Assembly: GCF_900129775.1 (NCBI RefSeq)
Contig: NZ_FQWV01000006.1
Span: 1-64,000, forward strand
From: Halobaculum gomorrense
GTDB lineage: Archaea; Halobacteriota; Halobacteria; Halobacteriales; Haloferacaceae
Direction: 5' to 3'
DNA: 64,000 nucleotides
The notes under the pieces are model-generated. The model worked only from the letters and a program-made list of their open reading frames with translations. It made no database searches and was not told the DNA's origin. Of this stretch, positions 8,948 to 17,609 are shown piece after piece. The stretch's first letter is position 1. Each line of letters begins with the position of its first letter. The position numbers and the translations under genes were made by a program.

Positions 8948-10051
8948 ATGACACCCGACGATGAGTTCGACTTCGACGTGACGGTTGTCGGCGGCGGTCC
9001 GGCGGGGTTGACGAGCGCGCTGTACGCGACCCGATTGGGGCTGGACACGCTCGTCGTGAACCGCGGCGGCGGCCGCGCGGCGATGATGCGCGACACCCAC
9101 AACGTCATCGGCGTCACCGAGGAGACCTCCGGCAACGAGTTCCTCCAGACCGCCCAAGAACAGGTCCAAAGCTACGGCGGCGAGTATCGCCGCGGCTTCG
9201 TCGAGGACATCGAGGCCCTCGGCGGCGGCGACGGAGACGACGACGGCGACGGGGGTCCAGACGGCTTCCACGTCGACACCGGCGACGACGAACTGACGAC
9301 GCGCCGGGTGGTGCTCGCGACGGGGTTCTCTGACGAGCGGCCCGACCCACCGCTCCCGCGGACCGGCATGGGGCTGCACTACTGCCTCCACTGCGACGCG
9401 TACATGTTCGTCGACGAGCCGGTGTACGTGATGGGCACGGGTGACTCCGCCGCCCACGTTGCCATGATCATGCTCAACTTCACCGACGAGGTCGACGTCC
9501 TCCTGCGCGACGAGGAGCCGACGTGGTCCGAGGACACCGCAGAGATGGTGGAGAACCATCCGATCGACGTTGTTTCCGAGGAGATCGCGGAGATGAGCAA
9601 GGACGACGACGGCTGGCTGGAGAGCTTCGAGTTCGAGGACGGCACCGTCCGCGAGTACAAAGGCGGATTCCCCATGTACGGCTCGGACTACAACGCGGAA
9701 CTGGCGGACGCGCTCGGCCTGGAGCGCGAGGACTCCGGCGAGGTCGCCGTCGACGATCACGGCCGCACCTCCGTCGAAGGGGTGTACGCCGTCGGCGACC
9801 TGACGCCCGGCCACAACCAGATCCCCGTCGCGATGGGCGAGGGCGCCAAGTGCGGCATCGCGATCCACATGGACATGCGCGCGTTCCCGCGCTCGACCGA
9901 GGAGATCGGCGAGCTGGGTCCCGTCAACGACAGCGAGGTCCCCGCGATCTCTCCGGAACTCATGGCGACCGCCGTCGCCCACGAAGGACACGCCGCGGGG
10001 CCGCGATCAGAGGCAGAGACCGTGGACGGCGAAGCGGCGGCCGACGACTGA
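8948..10051 (+). CDS. NAD(P)/FAD-dependent oxidoreductase, thioredoxin-reductase-like
   Basis: Flavoprotein disulfide-reductase relative of 367 residues. It has an FAD-binding Rossmann motif VVGGGPAGL (about 13-21), a redox-type dithiol YCLHCDA (about 142-148) followed by an NAD(P)-type motif VMGTGDSAAH (about 157-166), and a C-terminal FAD motif VYAVGDLTPGHNQIP. The CLHC pair sits where thioredoxin reductase has CATC, so thiol-disulfide exchange is plausible. A redox partner is not adjacent. Insertions rich in Gly/Asp (about 95-110) and the long acidic C-terminus are halophilic features. It is probably its own transcription unit, ending before tRNA-Gly. Confidence 0.85.
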   Translation: MTPDDEFDFDVTVVGGGPAGLTSALYATRLGLDTLVVNRGGGRAAMMRDTHNVIGVTEETSGNEFLQTAQEQVQSYGGEYRRGFVEDIEALGGGDGDDDGDGGPDGFHVDTGDDELTTRRVVLATGFSDERPDPPLPRTGMGLHYCLHCDAYMFVDEPVYVMGTGDSAAHVAMIMLNFTDEVDVLLRDEEPTWSEDTAEMVENHPIDVVSEEIAEMSKDDDGWLESFEFEDGTVREYKGGFPMYGSDYNAELADALGLEREDSGEVAVDDHGRTSVEGVYAVGDLTPGHNQIPVAMGEGAKCGIAIHMDMRAFPRSTEEIGELGPVNDSEVPAISPELMATAVAHEGHAAGPRSEAETVDGEAAADD

Positions 10052-10193
10052 TCGGGGCAGCCCCGACCACCGGCCGACGCAAACGGTAAACCCCTTATCC
10101 TTGGACCGGAAAGCACGGGGTAGCTCCGGCGCGCCGACGATGAGCGACCCCGAATGGTCGCGAGGCACGGCGCACGAGCGGAGCGAGCGATGC

Positions 10194-10265
10194 GCGCCGG
10201 TGGTCTAGCTGGTATGACTTTGGCCTTCCAAGCCAACGACCGGGGTTCAAATCCCCGCCGGCGCA
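10194..10265 (+). tRNA. tRNA-Gly (anticodon TCC)
   Basis: Seventy-two bases fold as a cloverleaf. The acceptor is GCGCCGG paired with CCGGCGC with discriminator A, the anticodon stem TTGGC/GCCAA with loop CTTCCAA (anticodon TCC at 10227-10229), and the T arm CGGGG-TTCAAAT-CCCCG. It reads Gly GGA/GGG codons. No CCA is encoded, as usual in archaea. Confidence 0.96.
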
Positions 10266-10305
10266 TCTTCTCGTCGACCTCGAGCCCGCAGCGACGGCGC
10301 TGCGG

Positions 10306-11616
10306 TCAGTCGTCCGCCGGATCCGCGTCTTCGAGGTCCGCCAGCGCCGCATCGCGCGCCGACGCCCGCCGGAAGACGACCCAGAAGACGCCGGAGGCGA
10401 CGATGATGAACCCCGCGGCGGTGTAGAATGCGGCGCTCGTGGAGACGTACTGCTTGATCGCGCCGATCCCGACCGGCCCGGCGACCTGCCCGACTTTCCA
10501 GGAGATCGACCGAAGGCTCATCGCCGAGGCGACCGAGTCGTAGCGCTCGCCCTCCTCGACGAACAGCGACATCGACGCCGGCAGCCGGATCGAGTCGGCG
10601 ACGCCCAGCACCATGTACGCCGTGAAGAGGCTGAAGAACGCGCCGCCGAGCACTTGCTCGCCGCCGAACGCGGCGAACCGGACCGGGTCGATCGTCCCCT
10701 CGAAGTAGTAGCTGAACGGGATGAGCGCCGTCCCGAGGCCGTACAGGAGCGCGCCGGCGACGACGAAGTACTCCTTGTTGCCGACGCGGTCGGAGAGGTC
10801 GCCGACGTACCCCTGGGTGACCGATTTCGTGAGCTTCCCGCCCGCGAGGATCCACCCGATGGCGAACGCGGTCGTTCCGAACTCGGTGCGCGCGAGGATG
10901 GGGAGGAAAATGATCACGGCCATCTTGCCGACCGAGAAGGCGAGTCGGAAGACGACGAGCGCGCGGATCATCGGGAGATCCAGCAGCGCCTTCAGCGTCG
11001 CGACGCCGCCGCCGGCGTCGTTCTCGGCTCCGCCCCCGGGGTCGTCGCGGAGGTTGACGAGCACGAGGACGAACGCGAGGATCGTGACCGCGGTGAGGAC
11101 CACGTAGGTGAAGGTGTATCCTTCGGCGAACAGGAGATAGCCGCCGACCACGTCGCCCGCGAGGCTGGAGAGCGCCGCGACCTGGTTGTACGACCCCAGC
11201 CAGCGCCCGTTCTGGTCGTCGGGCGCGATGGTCCCCACGACGGTCGACCCCGTGATCCAGAGGATCGACGCGCCGACGCCTTGGAGCACCCGGACGAGGA
11301 TGACGTGGGTCGCGCTCTCGACGAGCATGAAGCCGAAGAAGACGACGGCGTTCACCGCGAGTCCGAGGAGCAGCCAGTGTTTCGCGTTGCTCGTGTCGAT
11401 CTTCCGCCCGAGCGGGAGGACGATGAGCAGCTGGACGACGGCGAAGGCCGTGCCGAACAGCCCCTCGACCGTGCCGGTTGTGCCGAAGTCTCCGGCGTAC
11501 AGCGCCAGCGCGATGAGCAGCGTCGAATACGCCTGACTCCGCGCGAACGCCGTGCCCGCCAGCGCCGAGAACTCCTTGTCGCGCAGGAGGGCGACGGAGT
11601 TGCCGAACTGCACCAC
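10306..11616 (-). CDS. Major facilitator superfamily transporter
   Basis: A 436-residue MFS permease with about twelve predicted membrane helices. Loop 2-3 carries LPLGRKIDTSNAKHWLL, a variant of the MFS signature G-x-x-x-D-R/K. The loop at about 220-235 is Gly/Asp-rich, and the second half starts with LVVFRLAFSVGKMAVIIFLPILA. Substrate cannot be told from sequence; an efflux-type or sugar/drug exporter is possible. The C-terminal tail ASARDAALADLEDADPADD is acidic. It is convergent with tRNA-Gly, whose 3' end lies 40 bp from its stop. Confidence 0.85.
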   Translation of the reverse strand: MVQFGNSVALLRDKEFSALAGTAFARSQAYSTLLIALALYAGDFGTTGTVEGLFGTAFAVVQLLIVLPLGRKIDTSNAKHWLLLGLAVNAVVFFGFMLVESATHVILVRVLQGVGASILWITGSTVVGTIAPDDQNGRWLGSYNQVAALSSLAGDVVGGYLLFAEGYTFTYVVLTAVTILAFVLVLVNLRDDPGGGAENDAGGGVATLKALLDLPMIRALVVFRLAFSVGKMAVIIFLPILARTEFGTTAFAIGWILAGGKLTKSVTQGYVGDLSDRVGNKEYFVVAGALLYGLGTALIPFSYYFEGTIDPVRFAAFGGEQVLGGAFFSLFTAYMVLGVADSIRLPASMSLFVEEGERYDSVASAMSLRSISWKVGQVAGPVGIGAIKQYVSTSAAFYTAAGFIIVASGVFWVVFRRASARDAALADLEDADPADD

Positions 11617-11735
11617 TGTTACGTTCCGAAATACGCAGCGGGCGCTTAAATGCCCTCATCGCGGCCGGCGACGGGGTGTTCTCGCGCGGCGCCCGCGGCG
11701 GACCGCGGTGGTCGGGAATTTCGCGTTCGTCGCCC

Positions 11736-12620
11736 TTACAGTTCGATCCGCTCGACGAGCTGGTCGTCGCTTTTTGTGTTGATCGCGACGATGCGCACGA
11801 GATCCTCGATGAGCGAGTCGCGCAGCTTCGCCTTCAGGAGGTTGTCGACCTGGTAGACGCCGGCGGCGTTCACCATCTCGATCTCGACGAGCACGGGCAT
11901 CGCGTCGCCGTCGTCGCCGTCGGTTTCGCTGCCCTGCTTGAGTTCGACGTTGCTGATCGCCTGCGAGGAGAGCGTGTTGATGCCGCGTCCGCCCTTCTCG
12001 TAGGGGATCCGCGACCGACCGCGCTCCATGTCGAGCGCGTCGGCGACGCGGATGACGCCGGCCTCGCGGGTGAGCGGCGTCTCCTCGGTGTGGTGACAGA
12101 GAATGGCGTGCAGCACCTCGGCTTTCACGCGGACGACCTCCTCGGTTCCGTAGTAGTCGAACTGCGGGAGGAACCGGTCCAGCAGATCGGCGGCGAGCGG
12201 GATCGAGTAGTAGGCGTGGTCGTCGCGGTGGACGACGTGGCCGATGTCGTGGATCGTCGCCGCGAGCGCCACGATCACCGGCTCGTCGGCCTCGTCGAGC
12301 CCCTGCTGGCTCGCGCCGTTGAACTCGACTCCACCGCGCTTGAGCAGGTCGTACAGGCGCAGCGCGCGGTTGCGGACGATCTCGATGTGCTTGGCGCCGT
12401 GGTCGTTGTATCCCTTGCGCGTGACGGCGTTAACGTTCTGCGCGCGGAGGTACGTCCGGATCTCGGGGTCGGACTCGATCGCCTCCAGCACCTCGTTCAC
12501 GCGGTCGTCGGGGAAGCCGTGGTCGGCGTCGGGGTGGTACTGGCGGACGCTCATCTTGTTGGGGTCGTCGGCTCGTCCGTCCTTGGAACTCCTCTCCGTC
12601 GAACCGGCGTCGTCGCTCAT
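11736..12620 (-). CDS. HD-domain phosphohydrolase
   Basis: A 294-residue metal-dependent phosphohydrolase of the HD superfamily, starting MSDDAGSTERSS; upstream residues are rejected because Asp/Ser-rich acidic N-termini are typical starts here. HD ligands are visible: HGAKHIEIVRNRA (first His), ATIHDIGHVVH (the HD pair), EVLHAILCHH, and the downstream Asp in IRVADALDMERGR. The C-terminal part VEIEMVNAAGVYQVDNLLKAK may form a regulatory or dimerisation region. Nucleotides, such as dNTPs or signalling nucleotides, are the usual substrates of such proteins; the real one is unknown here. Confidence 0.83.
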   Translation of the reverse strand: MSDDAGSTERSSKDGRADDPNKMSVRQYHPDADHGFPDDRVNEVLEAIESDPEIRTYLRAQNVNAVTRKGYNDHGAKHIEIVRNRALRLYDLLKRGGVEFNGASQQGLDEADEPVIVALAATIHDIGHVVHRDDHAYYSIPLAADLLDRFLPQFDYYGTEEVVRVKAEVLHAILCHHTEETPLTREAGVIRVADALDMERGRSRIPYEKGGRGINTLSSQAISNVELKQGSETDGDDGDAMPVLVEIEMVNAAGVYQVDNLLKAKLRDSLIEDLVRIVAINTKSDDQLVERIEL

Positions 12621-12812
12621 ACCACGGCGGAGGGGCGACGCCCGCAAAAGCCCTCGCACACCTGCGGCCGCGTGAGCCCTGTGGCCCCGTGAGCGGAACC
12701 GCCGGTGCCCACCGTCGGTCGGCCGCCGGCACGACCAACAGGGTCACGCACGGGTCGGTCCGGTACTCATCATGACGAAACATTTACAGTTGGGCGCGGA
12801 GACACGCCAGCC

Positions 12813-13352
12813 ATGTCCGCCGAACCGACCGACGAGAAGGAGGAGTCCGCCGAATCCGTCGGGAGCCCGAGCGACAGCGTCGACGGGGAATCCGTCGAGA
12901 AATCCGATGTCGACGAGTCAGTGGGAGAACACGAGGACTCGGAGACCGCCGAGGCAGCAGTCGAGTCCCCCTCGACTGAGACGCGCCAGAAGGGACCCAA
13001 CGAGATGTTCTGCTCGTTCTGCGGGGCGGTCATCAAGAAGCGGGCGGAGATCTGTCCGGACTGCGGCGTCGCCACCGACGGTGGGGCCGGCGGCGTCTCG
13101 ACGACGGGGACGTCTTCGGCACGAGGGACGACCGGCGGATCCTCCTCGGGGAAGACGAAGTACACTGTCGGCGGGATCGTCTCCGGACTGGTCGGGTTCG
13201 TGCTTCTCCCCATCGTCTTCGGTCCGATCGCCGTGTACTGTGGATATCAGGTCTACCAGAACCACGACGAGACGCACGGCATCGCGCTGATCGCCTGGGG
13301 GGGCCTCAGCCTCGTCGTGGGGATGGCCTTCGGTGCGCTGATGTTCGCGTAG
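12813..13352 (+). CDS. Zinc-ribbon membrane protein
   Basis: A 179-residue protein. The first 65 residues are Ser/Glu/Asp-rich and disordered. A zinc ribbon follows, MFCSFCGAVIKKRAEICPDCG (two CxxC pairs, about 66-85), then a Gly/Ser/Thr linker and two hydrophobic helices (about 112-135 and 150-175). The layout, zinc ribbon plus DUF4190-like or TM2-like helices, is common in archaeal membrane proteins of unknown role. The start is the ATG at 12813; further in-frame residues upstream read as GC-rich noise. No operon partner. Confidence 0.7.
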   Translation: MSAEPTDEKEESAESVGSPSDSVDGESVEKSDVDESVGEHEDSETAEAAVESPSTETRQKGPNEMFCSFCGAVIKKRAEICPDCGVATDGGAGGVSTTGTSSARGTTGGSSSGKTKYTVGGIVSGLVGFVLLPIVFGPIAVYCGYQVYQNHDETHGIALIAWGGLSLVVGMAFGALMFA

Positions 13353-13592
13353 CGGATTCCGGGTCGGACGGTACCCGTCGTTCGCCGTCCACTCGCTTCG
13401 GGATGGATGCAGCTCGTTCGAACCGTCACGACCGAACGGCGATCGGACGACCGCTGCGTGCGTTCAGGTTCCCGATCACGGGACCGGCGGGTCGTGTTAC
13501 GGATCCAATATGATCGCCCTCCTCAGTTCGTGGTTCTGCCGCTGTTCGGGTGAGTGAACGGCTGTAATCGTGATACCGTTCGGTCCAAAAAG

Positions 13593-13600
13593 CCTATAAT
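13593..13600 (+). promoter_or_regulatory. TATA-like box of tatA
   Basis: CCTATAAT, preceded by an A-run (CCAAAAAG), lies 27 nt before the tatA ATG. That is the leaderless spacing. The rest of the 274-bp gap from 13,353 holds nothing recognisable. Confidence 0.65.
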
Positions 13601-13626
13601 TGCCACCGGGTAAGCCGGGAGTAGAG

Positions 13627-13905
13627 ATGCTCACCACCCTACCCCTGTTCGGCGCCATCCCGGGCGGTCCGGAGATGCTCATTATCCTGCTCGTGTTGGT
13701 GCTGCTGTTCGGCGCGAACAAGATCCCCAAGCTGGCCCGTTCGACCGGGCAGGCGATGGGCGAGTTCAAGAAAGGCCGCGAGCAAGTCGAAGAGGAGCTT
13801 CAGGAGATGCAGGAGGGAGAGACCGCCGACGAAGACGCGCAGATCGCGGCCGACTCGACGGAGTCGACCGACGCCGAAGTCGAGACCGACGCCGAGAAGA
13901 ACTGA
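13627..13905 (+). CDS. tatA: Twin-arginine translocase subunit TatA
   Basis: Pore-forming subunit of the Tat pathway, which exports folded proteins and is the main export route in haloarchaea. At 92 residues it has the full plan: a short N-terminus, one membrane helix (MLIILLVLVLLFGANKIP), a hinge with the conserved FG-x-x-K-P-L-like FGANKIPKLAR, an amphipathic helix GQAMGEFKKGREQVEEEL and an acidic tail. Start ATG at 13627, predicted leaderless. Tat substrates in this window include the cupredoxin lipoprotein at 28.6-29.0 kb. Stand-alone gene; tRNA-Arg follows 50 bp later. Confidence 0.92.
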   Translation: MLTTLPLFGAIPGGPEMLIILLVLVLLFGANKIPKLARSTGQAMGEFKKGREQVEEELQEMQEGETADEDAQIAADSTESTDAEVETDAEKN

Positions 13906-13955
13906 GGCGCCGTCCCGGACCGTTTTTACGCGCGCGCCGAACACTCCCCGTCGCG

Positions 13956-14028
13956 GGGCGTGTGGCCAAGCGGATACGGCGAGCGGTTCCTAACCGCTAG
14001 ATCGCGGGTTCGAATCCCGTCACGCCCG
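13956..14028 (+). tRNA. tRNA-Arg (anticodon CCT)
   Basis: Seventy-three bases. The acceptor is GGGCGTG paired with CACGCCC, discriminator G; the anticodon stem AGCGG/CCGCT has loop TTCCTAA (anticodon CCT at 13989-13991); the T arm is GCGGG-TTCGAAT-CCCGT (last pair G-T). It reads AGG. Partial copies of its 3' part lie downstream. Confidence 0.95.
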
Positions 14029-14099
14029 TCTTCATTTCCTTCGGTCACTCGACGGTCGCGACGTTGTCACACTCGTTCGCTCCCCTCGCTCGCGTGACT

Positions 14100-14113
14100 C
14101 CCGTCACGCCCGT
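14100..14113 (+). repeat. Partial copy of the tRNA-Arg 3' end
   Basis: CCCGTCACGCCCGT is identical to tRNA-Arg 14016-14029 and lies 71 bp beyond the gene. Such tRNA 3'-end fragments are what past integrations into the tRNA gene leave behind, though chance duplication cannot be ruled out. Confidence 0.7.
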
Positions 14114-14194
14114 GCAGCGAACGCAGTGATCGAACCGGCAGGCGGGATTCTAATCAGGGAGGTCGCGCGCAGCGGAGCGAGCACGTCCGACCGT

Positions 14195-14213
14195 GGTTCG
14201 AATCCCGTCACGC
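14195..14213 (+). repeat. Second partial copy of the tRNA-Arg T arm and 3' end
   Basis: GGTTCGAATCCCGTCACGC matches tRNA-Arg 14007-14025 exactly (19 bp). It is preceded by CGACCGT, the same lead-in seen at the tRNA-Leu remnant near 60,575. The rest of the 446-bp gap 14,029-14,474 has no gene. Confidence 0.8.
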
Positions 14214-14441
14214 TTGCTGTCGTGTCGAGTGTAGCGAAACCGATAGCGTAGCGTGTGGATTCGGAGTAGGCGAGTGCACTCGGTGGGGTGAGACCCGACA
14301 GCGTGTTGGGACCCGAACAACCCAATTCATTCCGATCTCGCACAATGATTAATAATCGGACACGACTGATCCAGATCTGCAGCGCAAATCGCCGCTTTGG
14401 GTCGGTATTCGGGTTTTCTCACCAGTGATACAGAGGGCAAG

Positions 14442-14449
14442 CATTTAAC
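14442..14449 (+). promoter_or_regulatory. TATA-like box of the second pilus operon
   Basis: CATTTAAC lies about 26 nt before the ATG at 14,475, as expected for a leaderless transcript. The gap upstream also contains AATGATTAATAAT near 14,343, another A/T-rich cluster that could be a regulatory site. Confidence 0.55.
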
Positions 14450-14474
14450 GTGGCGCCAGGGCTGAGTCACCCCA

Positions 14475-17400
14475 ATGGCTACCGACGACGGTGATGCGAC
14501 CGCCGACCCCGGGTTCGAGGACGGGATCGGTCCGGTGTCGCAAGCGGGGGATGCGGCTGTCGTCGGGGAGTACACCTGGCCGGATTTCCTGCGCGAACAC
14601 GGACACGAGAACGTCGCCGACGCCCTCGATGACCGCCTCCGAACCGAGGTCGTCGAGGAGGACGACGACGGCGAGGAGGTCGTTCGGATCGAGGTCCGCC
14701 CGGCGACCGCAGCGGACCTCGACGCGCTGGGTGTCACCGATATCGCAGCCGACGCGTTGGGGATCGACCCCGTCGAGGTTCCCGGGACCGTCGGGAGGGC
14801 CGGCGCGCTCGGTACGGACATCGCCGGCCGGCACCCGCTCCTCGCGTACGACGAGACGCCCGTGTGGAAGGACATCTACACGTGGGACGACTACCGCGAG
14901 GAGTACTTCCTCGACGAGAACGGGAATCCGCCGACCGACGAGGAAGACGAACCGCTGGAGTTCACTGACGCCGACAAAGCCGAGGCGCTCGGCTTCGACC
15001 CGAACCGCGTCGAGGAGACGCTGGGACACCTCTCGAAGCGGGCCCCAGAGCTCGACGCGGTGGTCGACGAGCGAACCGTCGACATCGCCGACGACATCGA
15101 CGAGGAGGCGTTCTTCAGCGACGCCGCGGGCGCGACGACGATTGCGAACCGCTACGACTTGGAGAAGGCGGTGCCGATGCCGAAGAAGCGCCACTTCCGC
15201 GAGGTGGAGCGGTACTGGGTGAACGAGCCGTACTCGTTCGTGATCGTCTTCCACTCGACGAAAGAGAACGAAAAGAAGTACTACGTGGTCGAGCCGTACC
15301 GCAACGCCATCGAGACGGACCTGATCGAGTTCCTCGAAGGGAAGCTCCGGTCGGCGATCAAGTACGCCGACGAGGGTGTGGTCGCGGCCGACGACGATCA
15401 CCGCAAGCTGACGATCCGCGAAGAGACGTACGACCTCCTCGAGCGCTACGACCTCTACACCCGCGAGGAGGGGCTGGGGCTCGGCGACAGGCTCGCGGAT
15501 CTGTTCGGCGTCGACGTCGACGACAAGGGTACTGCGGGGCGGCTGATCCGTGCGCTCGGCGTCGCACCGCGGGAGACGGACGGCGAGATCGACGGGATCG
15601 CCGCGCGACCCGAACCCGCGATCCTCGCGGAGGACCCCGACACGCTCACCGAGTACACCGTGACGAAGGCGCTGTACTACCTCGAGCGCGATTTCATCGG
15701 CTACGAGCGCATCGACGGCCTCAAACACGACATCAACGTCGAGGACATTTCCGTCGACGGGTACAACTCGCCGGTCTTCGTCTACCACTCCGATTACGAG
15801 CAGATCATCTCGAACGTCTACCACGGCGAACAGGAGCTCGACGACTTCGTCGTCAAGCTCGCACAGCGCTCCGGAAAGGGCATCTCCAAGCGTCGTCCGC
15901 AGGTGGACGCCACGCTCCCTGACGGCTCTCGCGCTCAGTTGACCCTCGGGAAAGAGGTGTCCGATCACGGGACGAACTACACGATCCGGCAGTTCAAGGA
16001 CGTCCCGTTCACGCCGATCGACCTCATCAACTGGAACACGTTCAGCCTCGACGAGATGGCGTTCCTGTGGCTGTGCATCGAGAACCACAAGAGCCTGATC
16101 TTCGCGGGCGGCACCGCCTCCGGGAAGACGACGAGCCTGAACGCGGTCTCGCTGTTCATTCCGTCGAACTCGAAGATCGTCTCCATCGAGGACACCCGCG
16201 AGGTGGAGTTGCCCCAGCGCAACTGGATCGCCTCCGTCACCCGGCCGTCGTTCGCGGACGACGACGGCGGCGACGTGGACGAATTCGACCTGCTGGAGGC
16301 CGCGCTGCGCCAGCGCCCCGACTACATCGTGATGGGCGAGATTCGTGGCGAGGAGGGACGCACGCTGTTTCAGGTCATGTCGACCGGCCACACGACCTAC
16401 ACCACCTTCCACGCGGACAACGTCGGCGAGGTGCTCAAGCGGTTCACGACCGAGCCGATCAACGTCTCGAAGACGATGTTCACGGCGCTGGATCTCGTGT
16501 CGGTGCAGACGTCGACGCGGGTGCAGGGGAGCAAGGTCCGCCGGAACAAGTCGCTCACGGAGATCAACCACTACGACGCAGAGAACGACGAGATCAACGT
16601 CCAAGACGTGTACCAGTGGCAGGCCGAGACCGACGAGTTCCTCCACATGGGGGACTCGAACACCCTCGAGGAGATCATGTTCGACCGCGGGTGGGATATC
16701 CAGACGCTCGAAGATGAACTGCTCAAGCGCCGCGCGGTGATAGCGTACCTCATCGACCGCGGTCTCAACACGTACACGCAGGTCGCGGCGACGCTGCAGG
16801 CGTTCATCAACGACCCCGAGACGATCCTCTCGCTGATGGCCAACGAGCGGCTGGAGGCGAGCCTCGACGACCTCCGGGAGATGGAGTCGGTCCTGATCGA
16901 CGTCGACGAGGACAAAGAGGAGATGGTGCCTCGACCCGACCCCTCCGAGAAACAGGCCGCGGAGGCGGAGTCGATCCTCGAGGAGGCGGAGTCGATCCTC
17001 GAGGAGTTCCGCGGTGATCGCTCCGACGGCGTCGCGGCGGCCCTCGGGGCCGTCGAACCCGCCGGCGATGTCGCCGCCGACCCCGGTGCGGGCGCGGACC
17101 TCGCGGACGACGCCGGCGCGCCGTTCGACGGCATCGGTCCCGAGCCGCTCGACATCGGCCGCTCCGTGGGCGACCCGGACGCGGCCGAAGGCGACGTGGG
17201 CGGAGGTACCGACGCCACCGGCCGGGACGACGGGATCGACGCGTTCGATGCGATCGACCAGTTCGACGACGCCGACGGTCCGACCGACCTCGACGAGGGC
17301 GGCGAGTCCACGGCGCCGGCCGAGCGGATCGACGCCGACTACGAACTGAACGGCGGGGAAGCGCGCTCCGACGCGGACTCCGGGGCGACCGGAACCGACG

Positions 17401-17609
17401 GCTCCGACGCCGTCGACGAGGGGGCGATCGACGACTGGGGATTCGGCGAGGTCGCGTCCGCCGACGAGAGTGACGACGGCGGGAACAACAACGATGAGAG
17501 CGACGCCGACGGCGGGAGCGACGCCGACAACAGCGACAGCAACGCCGACGACAGCGACCTCGTCGACACCGACGGCGAGGGCTCAGGAGATGGGAGGACG
17601 GGGAGATGA
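14475..17609 (+). CDS. Type II/IV secretion system ATPase (PilB3-like), second set
   Basis: Motor ATPase of the second pilus machine, 1044 residues, far longer than the first copy (589). The N-terminal extension holds two related segments, each with YTW-x-D and a later A-x-ALG-x-DP element (about 34-115 and 136-190). Then follow the conserved EVERYWVNEPYSFVIV, Walker A FAGGTASGKTTS (about 542-553), Asp box IEDTREVE, Walker B YIVMGEIRGEE and His box HTTYTTFHAD. After about 830 comes a 210-residue Asp/Gly/Ser-rich tail starting with a repeated AESILEE. By size and context it resembles Haloferax PilB3, which powers adhesion-pilus assembly; assignment by recall. Confidence 0.92.
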   Translation: MATDDGDATADPGFEDGIGPVSQAGDAAVVGEYTWPDFLREHGHENVADALDDRLRTEVVEEDDDGEEVVRIEVRPATAADLDALGVTDIAADALGIDPVEVPGTVGRAGALGTDIAGRHPLLAYDETPVWKDIYTWDDYREEYFLDENGNPPTDEEDEPLEFTDADKAEALGFDPNRVEETLGHLSKRAPELDAVVDERTVDIADDIDEEAFFSDAAGATTIANRYDLEKAVPMPKKRHFREVERYWVNEPYSFVIVFHSTKENEKKYYVVEPYRNAIETDLIEFLEGKLRSAIKYADEGVVAADDDHRKLTIREETYDLLERYDLYTREEGLGLGDRLADLFGVDVDDKGTAGRLIRALGVAPRETDGEIDGIAARPEPAILAEDPDTLTEYTVTKALYYLERDFIGYERIDGLKHDINVEDISVDGYNSPVFVYHSDYEQIISNVYHGEQELDDFVVKLAQRSGKGISKRRPQVDATLPDGSRAQLTLGKEVSDHGTNYTIRQFKDVPFTPIDLINWNTFSLDEMAFLWLCIENHKSLIFAGGTASGKTTSLNAVSLFIPSNSKIVSIEDTREVELPQRNWIASVTRPSFADDDGGDVDEFDLLEAALRQRPDYIVMGEIRGEEGRTLFQVMSTGHTTYTTFHADNVGEVLKRFTTEPINVSKTMFTALDLVSVQTSTRVQGSKVRRNKSLTEINHYDAENDEINVQDVYQWQAETDEFLHMGDSNTLEEIMFDRGWDIQTLEDELLKRRAVIAYLIDRGLNTYTQVAATLQAFINDPETILSLMANERLEASLDDLREMESVLIDVDEDKEEMVPRPDPSEKQAAEAESILEEAESILEEFRGDRSDGVAAALGAVEPAGDVAADPGAGADLADDAGAPFDGIGPEPLDIGRSVGDPDAAEGDVGGGTDATGRDDGIDAFDAIDQFDDADGPTDLDEGGESTAPAERIDADYELNGGEARSDADSGATGTDGSDAVDEGAIDDWGFGEVASADESDDGGNNNDESDADGGSDADNSDSNADDSDLVDTDGEGSGDGRTGR

